From: JBKEDF01 sp047975325
Lineage (GTDB): Bacteria > Pseudomonadota > Alphaproteobacteria > Rhodobacterales > Rhodobacteraceae
Assembly: GCA_047975325.1 (NCBI GenBank)
Contig: JBKEDF010000088.1
Location: 1-12,255 of the forward strand
Direction of reading: 5' to 3'
Length of the DNA stretch: 12,255 nt
Below, piece after piece: positions 1 to 6,355 of the stretch. The position numbers and the translations under genes are program-made. The notes below the pieces were generated by a model. The model was not told the origin of the DNA. It was given only the letters and a program-made list of their open reading frames with translations, and made no database searches. Positions within the stretch are counted from its first letter, which is position 1. Each line of letters starts with the position of its first letter.

Positions 1-128
1 ACGCGATCTACGAACATTGCCTGCCCTTCAATGTCGCGCGCGCCTATGACGAAGCCCGCGGCATCGACACACCCCGCATCTGGACCGCAAAACGCGACAG
101 GAAAATGTGGGACGAACTCCAGAAATAA
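1..128 (+). CDS. C-terminal fragment of an unrecognised protein (5' end outside window)
   Basis: The third forward frame is open from the window edge to a TAA at 126-128 and encodes about 41 residues. The end reads ...DEARGIDTPRIWTA then KRDRKMWDELQK. The residue composition (Arg/Asp-rich, with Trp) and codon use resemble the neighbouring genes, so it is most likely a real C-terminus rather than a chance frame. I do not recognise the family from this tail and assign no function. It is on the same strand as maiA-fahA but 214 bases upstream of maiA, so co-transcription is possible but not shown. Confidence 0.6.
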   Translation, partial: AIYEHCLPFNVARAYDEARGIDTPRIWTAKRDRKMWDELQK

Positions 129-140
129 AATTATTGTCGG

Positions 141-156
141 AAGCCCCGTAGGGCTT
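141..156. other. Small hairpin downstream of the first gene
   Basis: AAGCCC and GGGCTT form a perfect 6-bp stem around the loop CGTA, starting 13 bases after the stop codon of the upstream fragment. No T-run follows, so it is at best a weak or Rho-assisted terminator. A second 5-bp hairpin (AAGGG/CCCTT) lies at 221-234. The rest of the 129-342 gap shows no coding signal. Confidence 0.25.
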
Positions 157-321
157 GCGTCATCATCGCCGCAGGTTTCCACTGCACCCCAAAACCGGTT
201 TCAATTGCAATTAGCTGGACAAGGGCCCGCCCTTCATGTTTGAAACGGCCAGCTTCGGGCGTCCGGCACCGCCCATGGCCAGAAGGATACGATCACCGCA
301 GGATCGCGACGATATATGTAA

Positions 322-340
322 TGGCAGAATGCCAGGGGAG
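322..340 (+). promoter_or_regulatory. maiA ribosome binding site with adjacent inverted repeat
   Basis: An AGGGGAG purine tract (334-340) sits 2 bases before the maiA ATG at 343 and decides that start. Directly upstream, TGGCA-GAA-TGCCA (322-334) is a 5-bp inverted repeat with a 3-base spacer, whose last base is the first base of the purine tract. An AT-rich GATATATGTAAT (311-322) could be a -10 region, but I see no convincing -35. Confidence 0.4.
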
Positions 341-342
341 AA

Positions 343-975
343 ATGGTGAAGCTTTTCAGTTACTGGCGTTCAACAACGTCCTATCGGGTCAGGATCGCGC
401 TCAATCTCAAGGGGTTGCGCTATGAGGTGGCTCCGATAGATCTTGTTGCCGGTGAACAGCACGGGGGGGATTATACCGCGCTCAATCCGGTTGGGGGCGT
501 GCCGACGCTGATCCTGTCCGATGGTACGGCCCTGAGCCAGTCAATGGCGATCCTTGACTATCTCGACGCGACATATCCCGATCCCGCGCTGTTGCCACGG
601 GATCCGCTGGCGGCTGCGCAGGTTCGCGCGGCGGCAATGGTGATTGCCTGCGATATTCATCCGGTCAACAACCTCAAGGTGGGGGCGCGGCTCAGGGAAA
701 TGGGCCATGATCAGGCCGAGGTCGTGGCCTGGATGAATGATTGGATGAGACAGGGACTGACCGCCTTCGCAAGGTTGATCCGGCCTGATACCCCCTATTG
801 TTTTGGCGACCGGCCCGGCCTCGCTGATCTTTGCCTGATCCCACAGCTTTACAATGCTCATCGCTGGGGCACCGATCTGGGTGGCCTTGTCCGCCTGACC
901 GATATTGAAACCCGTTGCCTTGATCTGCCCGCCTTCGCGGCGGCGCGCCCCGAGGCCCAACCCGACACCACCTGA
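343..975 (+). CDS. maiA: Maleylacetoacetate isomerase (zeta-class glutathione transferase)
   Basis: The likely reaction is the glutathione-dependent cis-trans isomerisation of 4-maleylacetoacetate to 4-fumarylacetoacetate in cytosolic homogentisate (Tyr/Phe) catabolism. At 210 residues it has the usual family length. The N-terminal thioredoxin-like domain (about 1-83) carries the zeta signature as S10-T-T-S-YRVRIAL and the cis-Pro segment LNPVGGVPTL (48-57), followed by LSQSMAILDYLD (64-75). The all-helical C-terminal domain has IHPVNNLKV (105-113) and ADLCLIPQLYNAHR (161-174), both typical of MaiA. The cysteine of the eukaryotic SSC motif is replaced by Thr12; the proposed catalytic serine is kept as Ser10. 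The next gene starts 11 bases after its stop and encodes the following enzyme of the pathway, which strongly supports the assignment. Confidence 0.93.
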   Translation: MVKLFSYWRSTTSYRVRIALNLKGLRYEVAPIDLVAGEQHGGDYTALNPVGGVPTLILSDGTALSQSMAILDYLDATYPDPALLPRDPLAAAQVRAAAMVIACDIHPVNNLKVGARLREMGHDQAEVVAWMNDWMRQGLTAFARLIRPDTPYCFGDRPGLADLCLIPQLYNAHRWGTDLGGLVRLTDIETRCLDLPAFAAARPEAQPDTT

Positions 976-986
976 AGGAAATGGAT

Positions 987-2231
987 ATGACCACCCGCCA
1001 GCAAAGCTGGGTCGAAAGCGCCAACAATGCCAAGACCGATTTTCCGCTCAACAATCTGCCTTATGGGGTCTTTTCCACAGGTGATGGTACCCCCCGGATG
1101 GGGGTGGCAATTGGTGACATGATCCTTGATCTGGCAGCACTGGAAGCTGTGAACCTGCTTGATTTCGGCGGCACGCTCGGCCGGGGTGACTGGTGTTTCT
1201 TCATGGGGCTGGGCCAGGGGGAATGGGTCCGGCTTAGGGCCGAACTGACAGCACTTCTGGCCGCAGGATCCGGGGCGGAGGCCACAATCCGGCCGTATCT
1301 GGTGGCGCAGGATGCGGTGCGGATGCACATGCCTTTCCGCGTCAGCGAGTATACCGATTTCTATGCCTCCCGGCATCACGCCTTCAATGTGGGCAGCATG
1401 TTCCGGGATCCGCAAAATGCCCTGCCGCCGAACTGGCTGCATATTCCCATTGGTTACAATGGCCGGGCCTCTTCGGTCGTTGTGTCGGGGACGGAGGTGA
1501 TCCGGCCCAATGGGCAACTGAAGGGGCCGCAGGATGATGCACCGCGTTTTGGTCCCTCGGCACGCTTCGATATCGAACTGGAAATGGGCGCAATTGTCGG
1601 ACATGCGTCATCCGGGCAAATTTCCGTGGCAGAAGCCAATGACAATATCTTTGGCTATGTATTGCTGAATGACTGGTCGGCGCGCGATATTCAGGCTTGG
1701 GAATATCAACCATTGGGTCCGTTTCAGTCCAAGGCCACCGCGACCACGATTTCCCCCTGGATCGTCACGGCTGCCGCGCTGGAGCCCTTTCGCTGCGAAG
1801 GCCCGGCACGTGAAAAACCCCTCCTGCCCTACCTGGAGGAGCCGGGACCGATGCTTTATGATATTGCCCTTGAAATCGGTATGACACCCGAAGGCGGCGA
1901 TGAAACTGTCATCTCCCGCACCAATTACAGGGAAATGTACTATTCCGCTGCACAGCAACTCGCCCATCATACCACATCGGGTTGCGCGATGCGGGTCGGT
2001 GACTTGCTGGGTTCCGGCACGATTTCGGGGCCTGAACGCGAAAATCGCGGATCGCTTCTGGAATTGAGCTGGGGTGGCAAGGAGCCGCTGACACTTGATA
2101 GCGGGGAAACCCGCAGTTTCATTGAAGATGGTGACACATTGACCCTGCGTGGCGGCGCTGTCGGGGCCGATTACCGCATCGGATTTGGTGCAAGTATTGG
2201 CAAGGTCCTGCCTGCCAGGAAAGCCCGATAG
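987..2231 (+). CDS. fahA: Fumarylacetoacetase
   Basis: It hydrolyses fumarylacetoacetate to fumarate and acetoacetate, the last step of homogentisate degradation. The start is chosen at 987 rather than the in-frame ATG at 981, because the AAGGA at 975-979 is 7 bases from 987 but only 1 base from 981. This gives 414 residues, about the family length. The N-terminal domain contains FPLNNLPYGVF (about 19-29). The catalytic domain shows EYTDFYASRHHAFNVG (about 121-136; metal-binding Asp and catalytic His), the ELEMGAIVG metal-binding Glu pair (about 197-205), NDWSARDIQAWEYQPLGPF (about 228-246) and KATATTISPW (about 249-258). The AAGGA overlaps the maiA stop codon, so the two genes are probably translated from one transcript. 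Convergent irr lies 52 bases downstream. Confidence 0.95.
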   Translation: MTTRQQSWVESANNAKTDFPLNNLPYGVFSTGDGTPRMGVAIGDMILDLAALEAVNLLDFGGTLGRGDWCFFMGLGQGEWVRLRAELTALLAAGSGAEATIRPYLVAQDAVRMHMPFRVSEYTDFYASRHHAFNVGSMFRDPQNALPPNWLHIPIGYNGRASSVVVSGTEVIRPNGQLKGPQDDAPRFGPSARFDIELEMGAIVGHASSGQISVAEANDNIFGYVLLNDWSARDIQAWEYQPLGPFQSKATATTISPWIVTAAALEPFRCEGPAREKPLLPYLEEPGPMLYDIALEIGMTPEGGDETVISRTNYREMYYSAAQQLAHHTTSGCAMRVGDLLGSGTISGPERENRGSLLELSWGGKEPLTLDSGETRSFIEDGDTLTLRGGAVGADYRIGFGASIGKVLPARKAR

Positions 2232-2255
2232 CCGTCGATCGCCCCTGGCATCAGC

Positions 2256-2278
2256 CCGGCCTCGCCTGTCGGGGCCGG
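2256..2278. terminator. Hairpin between convergent fahA and irr
   Basis: CCGGCCTC and GGGGCCGG form an 8-bp stem (one T-G wobble) around a 7-base loop, placed between the stop codons of two convergent genes. There is no T-run on either side, so a bidirectional terminator function is inferred mainly from position and stem stability. Confidence 0.4.
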
Positions 2279-2283
2279 ATCCT

Positions 2284-2778
2284 TCAGTCCGCGCGCCGCA
2301 GGCGGATCACGACATCCACGCGTGAAAGTTCTGTACCTTCGGGCAGATCGGGCAGACGTGAAATTTCAAGCTGATCGGCGGGTGCATCGGTCAGTGTCGC
2401 ATTGTCTTCCCAATAGAAATGCGGGTGATCATCCGTGCGCGTGTCGAAATAGCTTTTGGAGCCATCGACCACGACTTCCTGCATCAACCCGGCCTCACAA
2501 AAGGCCCGCAGCGTATTATAGACCGTTGCAAGACTGACGCTTTCACCTGTTTCAACCGAAGCGCCATAAAGACTTTCGGCCGTTACATGCCGGTTCTTGC
2601 CATCGCCAACCAGAAGCCCGGCCAGCGCAACACGCTGCCGCGTCGGGCGCAATCCGCCCCTCGCCAGCCATTCAGTGCCGCGTTCAATTGCCATTGGAGG
2701 CAGGTTTCCACCACTTTTCATGGCTTCATATAAAGCCCTTCGCACCAATTTTTCAAGCCGGTTGAACAGATCGTGCAT
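2284..2778 (-). CDS. irr: Irr-type iron/heme-responsive transcriptional regulator (Fur family)
   Basis: This is a DNA-binding regulator of iron and heme metabolism in the Irr branch of the Fur family. The winged-helix core is clear: GLRPTRQRVALAGLL (about 42-56), HVTAESLY (64-71) and VSLATVYNTLRAF (81-93; recognition helix). The dimerisation half has VDGSKSYFDTRTDDHPHF (about 104-121) and ends in SRVDVVIRLRR. The Irr His triplet is here His118-Pro-His120, and the cysteine-proline heme motif of Bradyrhizobium Irr is absent; from memory both fit Rhodobacterales Irr. The 164-residue frame is longer than typical Irr (about 140): Met29 (2694) begins MAIERGTEWL, which resembles the start I recall for homologues, but CCTGCCTCCA precedes it, with no ribosome binding site. 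Met20 (2721) is another option. The first residues may therefore not be translated. It is divergent from fabA with an 81-base gap. Confidence 0.9.
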   Translation of the reverse strand: MHDLFNRLEKLVRRALYEAMKSGGNLPPMAIERGTEWLARGGLRPTRQRVALAGLLVGDGKNRHVTAESLYGASVETGESVSLATVYNTLRAFCEAGLMQEVVVDGSKSYFDTRTDDHPHFYWEDNATLTDAPADQLEISRLPDLPEGTELSRVDVVIRLRRAD

Positions 2779-2859
2779 TCATGCCGTACCCCAGCCTTGC
2801 CAGGAGTTCGGCGCAAGTGATAGAGGAGGCGAACAATTCCAGCAAAGGGCAAAGACCAT
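2779..2859. promoter_or_regulatory. Divergent irr/fabA promoter region
   Basis: This 81-base gap must hold the starts for both divergent genes unless the irr start is internal. On the minus strand TTGCTG, 17 bases, then TATCAC is a weak -35/-10 candidate for irr. On the plus strand TTGCCA followed after 15 bases by TGATAG is a weaker candidate for fabA. AAAGGG (about 2844-2849) is the fabA ribosome binding site, 10 bases from ATG 2860. I see no convincing palindromic iron-control element (ICE box) and no TGA-N9-TCA iron-rhodo box. Confidence 0.4.
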
Positions 2860-3369
2860 ATGGCTGCTTATCCGACGAGCTTCGACCGCGAAGAGCTTTT
2901 GAAATGCGCGCGCGGGGAGCTGTTCGGTCCTGGCAATGCGCAGCTTCCCGAGCCGCCGATGCTGATGATGGACCGCATCACCGAAATTTCCAGCGATGGT
3001 GGCGCACATGGGAAAGGCCACGTTCTGGCCGAATTCGACATCACGCCCGATCTGTGGTTCTTCGAATGCCATTTTCCGGGCAATCCCATCATGCCGGGCT
3101 GTCTGGGGTTGGACGGGCTTTGGCAACTGACCGGATTCAACCTTGGCTGGCGCGGCTGGACGGGGCGTGGATATGCGCTTGGCGTCGGTGAGGTAAAACT
3201 GACGGGAATGGTGCGGCCGGACCGCAAGATGCTGACCTACAAGGTCGATTTCACAAAAGCGGTTCAGAACCGTCGCCTGACCATGGGCATAGCAGATGGC
3301 ATCGTCGAAGCCGATGGTGAGGTGATCTATCAGGTCAAGGACATGAAGGTCGCCCTTTCGGAAAGCTGA
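2860..3369 (+). CDS. fabA: 3-hydroxydecanoyl-ACP dehydratase/isomerase
   Basis: This is the bifunctional cytosolic enzyme of anaerobic unsaturated fatty acid synthesis. It dehydrates 3-hydroxydecanoyl-ACP and isomerises trans-2- to cis-3-decenoyl-ACP. The 169-residue single hot-dog fold matches the family length. The motif FECHFPGNPIMPGCLGLDGL (about 68-87) carries the catalytic His at about position 71 and the catalytic Asp at about 85. PPMLMMDRI (32-40) is the usual N-terminal signature, and GVGEVKLTGMVRPD (about 108-121) is in the second half. FabB follows on the same strand, which distinguishes this from FabZ: the shape, length and CLGLDGLWQ stretch are FabA-like. The gap to fabB is unusually wide at 158 bases. 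Confidence 0.96.
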   Translation: MAAYPTSFDREELLKCARGELFGPGNAQLPEPPMLMMDRITEISSDGGAHGKGHVLAEFDITPDLWFFECHFPGNPIMPGCLGLDGLWQLTGFNLGWRGWTGRGYALGVGEVKLTGMVRPDRKMLTYKVDFTKAVQNRRLTMGIADGIVEADGEVIYQVKDMKVALSES

Positions 3370-3434
3370 TCTCGGGGACTGTCACCCGCATGGCGCGGAT
3401 TTTGCCCCATTCAGGGCTCCGATGGCCCGTAAAT

Positions 3435-3452
3435 TGCCCGCATCCCCGGGCA
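3435..3452 (+). other. Hairpin in the fabA-fabB gap
   Basis: TGCCCG and CGGGCA form a perfect 6-bp stem around a 6-base loop, midway in the 158-base gap. It is followed by the AT-rich stretch CACAATTTATCGG, not by a clean T-run. It could be a weak terminator or an mRNA-processing structure. The AT-rich sequence at 3458-3500 is where a separate fabB promoter would lie, but I cannot name its -35 and -10. Confidence 0.25.
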
Positions 3453-3527
3453 TTCGTCACAATTTATCGGTAGCATTTTCATCATAGGGTTTGTAAACAC
3501 CCGACGCCATTACTTCAGGGAGGCCAC

Positions 3528-4754
3528 ATGCGCCGCGTCGTCATCACCGGGATCGGGATCATTTCGCCCATCGGCAATAATGTTGCCGAGGTCGAAGCCT
3601 CACTGCGTCAGGGAAAATCGGGCATCGTCTTTGCCCCGGAATATGCCGAGCACGGCTTCCGCAGCCAGATTCATGGTAAACCACAGATTGTTCTGGAAGA
3701 TCATCTGGAAAAGCGGGACCTGCGTTTCATGGGGGCGGGTGCGGCCTATAACTTCCTGGCCATGCAGCAGGCAATCGCGGATAGCGGCCTGGAACAGAAC
3801 GATGTGTCAAATGAACGTACCGGGATCATCGTGGGATCCGGCGGACCTTCGACCGCCAATTTCTTTCAGGCCCATCGGATCGTGATTGAAAAAGGCGCAC
3901 CCAAGCGGATGGGACCTTTCATGGTCACGCGCTGCATGTCCTCGACCAATTCCGCCTGTCTGGCAACGCCGTTCAGGATCAAGGGCGTGAACTATTCCAT
4001 CACTTCGGCCTGTTCGACCTCCGCCCATTGCATCGGCAACGGAACGGAACTGATCCAGATGGGCAAGCAGGATGTGATTTTCGCCGGCGGAGGGGAAGAA
4101 CTGGACTGGACGCTTTCCTGCCTTTTCGATGCGATGGGGGCGATGTCATCAAAATATAATGATACGCCGGAAACGGCCTCCCGCGCCTTCGATGCCACGC
4201 GTGACGGTTTTGTCATTGGCGGCGGCGGCGGCGTGGTCGTTCTGGAAGAACTGGAACACGCAAGGGCCCGCGGTGCAAAGATCTATGGCGAAATTACGGG
4301 ATATGGCGCAACCTCGGACGGCCATGACATGGTAGCGCCTTCCGGCGAAGGGGGCGAACGTTCGATGCGGCTTGCACTCAACACCCTGCCGGAGGGGCGT
4401 GAGATCAGCTATATCAATGCCCATGGCACATCCACCCCCGCCGGGGATGTGACCGAGGTTGAGGCCATTCGCCGCGTTTTCGGCGAAGACGCCGTGCCGC
4501 CGATTTCCTCCACCAAGTCCCTGACGGGCCATAGCCTTGGCGCGACCGGCGTGCATGAGGCGATTTATAGCCTATTGATGATGCAAGGTGGCTTCATCAC
4601 CGCTTCCGCCAATGTCACAGAGCTTGACCCCGCCCTGAAACCATCCGAAATTGCTACGCAATACCGGGAGATCGAACATGATAGCGTCCTCTCCAACAGC
4701 TTCGGCTTCGGTGGGACCAATGCAACGCTGGTAATGAGTGCCTGGAGGGACTGA
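3528..4754 (+). CDS. fabB: 3-oxoacyl-ACP synthase I (KAS I)
   Basis: It condenses acyl-ACP with malonyl-ACP and is the enzyme that elongates cis-3-decenoyl-ACP made by FabA, so the two act in sequence. The 408-residue length is typical. The KAS I triad is complete: Cys162 in ITSACSTSAHCIG, His299 in NAHGTSTPAGD and His335 in STKSLTGHSLGATGVHEA, with Lys330 just before. The start MRRVVITGIGIISPIG and the end NSFGFGGTNATLVMSAW are classic thiolase-fold signatures. ATG 3528 is set by AGGGAGG at 3517-3523. fabI begins 3 bases after the stop, so fabB-fabI form one transcription unit. Confidence 0.97.
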   Translation: MRRVVITGIGIISPIGNNVAEVEASLRQGKSGIVFAPEYAEHGFRSQIHGKPQIVLEDHLEKRDLRFMGAGAAYNFLAMQQAIADSGLEQNDVSNERTGIIVGSGGPSTANFFQAHRIVIEKGAPKRMGPFMVTRCMSSTNSACLATPFRIKGVNYSITSACSTSAHCIGNGTELIQMGKQDVIFAGGGEELDWTLSCLFDAMGAMSSKYNDTPETASRAFDATRDGFVIGGGGGVVVLEELEHARARGAKIYGEITGYGATSDGHDMVAPSGEGGERSMRLALNTLPEGREISYINAHGTSTPAGDVTEVEAIRRVFGEDAVPPISSTKSLTGHSLGATGVHEAIYSLLMMQGGFITASANVTELDPALKPSEIATQYREIEHDSVLSNSFGFGGTNATLVMSAWRD

Positions 4755-4757
4755 GGC

Positions 4758-5546
4758 ATGGCAGATCTGATGAGGGGCAAGCGCGGGCTGGTAATGGGGG
4801 TCGCGAATGAACGGTCCATAGCCTGGGGCATCGCGAAGGCACTGGCCGATGAGGGTGCGGAGCTTGCTTTCTCCTATCAGGGCGAAGCCTTTGGCAAACG
4901 TGTGGCACCGCTTGCAGCCTCTGTCGGTTCGGATTTTCTTATCGATGTGGATGTGATGGACGATGCCAGCCTCGACGCCTGTTTCGGGGCATTGAAGGAC
5001 CGTTGGGGAAGTTTCGATTTTCTCATCCATGCCATTGCCTATTCGGACAAGGCGGAACTGACGGGCCGTTTCATCAATACTTCACGCGGCAATTTTTCCA
5101 ACTCCCTCGCCATTTCCTGCTATTCCTTTATCGATGTCAGCCGCCGTGCTTCGGAACTGATGCCCGAAGGCGGCAGCCTGATCACGCTGACCTTCCAGGG
5201 ATCAAACCGGGTGACGCCCAATTACAATGTGATGGGCGTGGCCAAGGCGGCGTTGGAAAGTACCACGCGTTATCTGGCAAGCGATCTGGGTTCGCAGCAG
5301 ATCCGCGTCAATGCGATCTCCCCCGGTCCGATGAAAACGCTTGCCGGGGCGGCAATCGGCGGGGCACGGGCGACCTATCGTCATACTGAAGCCAATGCCC
5401 CGCTTGGTACCAATGCGACGCTGGAATCGGTGGGTGGGGCGGCGGTGTTCCTGTGTTCCGATTACGGGATGCATACGACGGGGGAAATCCTCCGTGTCGA
5501 TGGCGGCTTTCATGTCCTGGGCATGCCGCGGGCCGAAAACATCTGA
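4758..5546 (+). CDS. fabI: Enoyl-ACP reductase (NADH), FabI type
   Basis: It reduces trans-2-enoyl-ACP to acyl-ACP, the last step of each fatty acid elongation cycle, and is the usual target of triclosan-like inhibitors. The 262-residue short-chain dehydrogenase fold matches FabI. It opens with GLVMGVANERSIAWGIA (10-26, the FabI variant of the dinucleotide loop). The catalytic pair is Tyr156-(X6)-Lys163 in YNVMGVAK, and ISPGPMKTLA plus the end VDGGFHVLGM are present. Residue 146, Tyr in E. coli FabI, is Phe here (LTFQGSNR). It starts 3 bases after fabB, and its GGAGGGA ribosome binding site lies in the last codons of fabB, indicating translational coupling. Confidence 0.97.
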   Translation: MADLMRGKRGLVMGVANERSIAWGIAKALADEGAELAFSYQGEAFGKRVAPLAASVGSDFLIDVDVMDDASLDACFGALKDRWGSFDFLIHAIAYSDKAELTGRFINTSRGNFSNSLAISCYSFIDVSRRASELMPEGGSLITLTFQGSNRVTPNYNVMGVAKAALESTTRYLASDLGSQQIRVNAISPGPMKTLAGAAIGGARATYRHTEANAPLGTNATLESVGGAAVFLCSDYGMHTTGEILRVDGGFHVLGMPRAENI

Positions 5547-5568
5547 TCCATCGAACGACTATCGGATT

Positions 5569-5606
5569 GATCACGCGGCATTTGTAGCCATGGAACGGGC
5601 GTGATC
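5569..5606. repeat. 8-bp inverted repeat downstream of fabI
   Basis: GATCACGC (5569-5576) and GCGTGATC (5599-5606) are perfect inverted copies separated by 22 bases. There is no T-run after the right arm. It could be a long-loop mRNA hairpin after fabI or a pair of protein-binding half sites upstream of lolA. Confidence 0.35.
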
Positions 5607-5655
5607 CTGCTCAAACCCGCGTGTGTCTCTGTTTCAGGGGGATGCAGTGCCGTGT

Positions 5656-5673
5656 GGTCATGATTATATGACC
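5656..5673. promoter_or_regulatory. Inverted repeat GGTCAT-N6-ATGACC upstream of lolA
   Basis: Two perfect 6-bp arms flank GATTAT, centred about 38 bases before the lolA ATG. The spacer plus right arm contains GATTATATG, which could serve as a -10 region, so the repeat would overlap the promoter as an operator. No regulator is assigned. Apart from this and the 5569-5606 repeat, the 5547-5702 gap shows nothing coding. Confidence 0.4.
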
Positions 5674-5702
5674 CAAACAGGCAGAATGATGGGACTTCGG
5701 GT

Positions 5703-6329
5703 ATGAATCGCAGATCTTTTCTACGCAATGCGCTGACGTCCTTTGGCGCATTGGCAGTCACAACGGTATTGGCACTTCCAGCCCAGGCACAGAAAATCCC
5801 GTTGGGGGAATTGTCACGCTACCTCAACGGGCTTTCCACCGTTGAATCCGACTTCACCCAGATCAATTCCGATGGAACCATCTCCACCGGCAAGATCTTT
5901 ATCCGGCGCCCGGGGCGCGTCCGTTTTGAATATGCGCCACCCGACAAGAACCTGGTGATGGCGGGCGCCGGGACAGTGGCGATCTTCGATTCCAAATCCA
6001 ATGAACCACCGGAACAATATCCACTCTCGCGCACGCCTCTCAGCATCATTCTGGCCCGGAATATCGACCTTGGCCGTGCCCGGATGGTGACGGCCCATCG
6101 CGAGGATGGCAATACCACACGCGTCCGCGCGCAGGATCCGGACAACCCCGAATATGGCCATATCGAACTTGTCTTTACTGCCAAGCCGACGGAGTTGCGC
6201 CAATGGGTGATCCGCGACGATAGTGGCGCGGAAACAACTGTTATTCTGGGCGAGATGAAGAAGGGCCGGAACTTTCCCGCATCACTGTTCAATATCGGAC
6301 AGGAAATCGATCGCCGGATCGGACGCTAA
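5703..6329 (+). CDS. lolA: Outer-membrane lipoprotein carrier protein
   Basis: This is the periplasmic chaperone that takes lipoproteins released from the inner membrane by the Lol ABC transporter and delivers them to the outer membrane. The precursor has 208 residues. The N-terminus is a signal peptide with an RRSFLR start, a hydrophobic stretch (about 11-25) and an AQA site giving probable cleavage after Ala29. The mature part has the LolA pattern SDFTQINSDGTISTGKIFIR (about 49-68), then RPGRVRFEYAPPD and a mid-domain PLSRTPLSIILARN. The half-barrel with lid helices is inferred from family membership. The RRxFL motif suggests possible Tat export, which would be unusual. The ribosome binding site is weak. 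It is convergent with the lipoprotein gene, 26 bases away. I recall related genomes carrying lolA next to ftsK, but here it is about 2.6 kb away and upstream. Confidence 0.92.
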   Translation: MNRRSFLRNALTSFGALAVTTVLALPAQAQKIPLGELSRYLNGLSTVESDFTQINSDGTISTGKIFIRRPGRVRFEYAPPDKNLVMAGAGTVAIFDSKSNEPPEQYPLSRTPLSIILARNIDLGRARMVTAHREDGNTTRVRAQDPDNPEYGHIELVFTAKPTELRQWVIRDDSGAETTVILGEMKKGRNFPASLFNIGQEIDRRIGR

Positions 6330-6355
6330 GACCCTTCACACTTCCGTCAGCTATA

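Noticed and set aside
858..1604. A 248-codon open frame antisense to maiA-fahA
   Set aside because: It overlaps two clearly identified genes and has no recognisable motif.
2779..2859. ICE box or iron-rhodo box for Irr/RirA/IscR control
   Set aside because: No TTAGAA-TTCTAA-like palindrome and no TGA-N9-TCA is present in the gap.
5547..5702. A small gene between fabI and lolA
   Set aside because: Short frames on either strand lack a ribosome binding site and any protein-like composition; the strand signal is better explained by the two inverted repeats.
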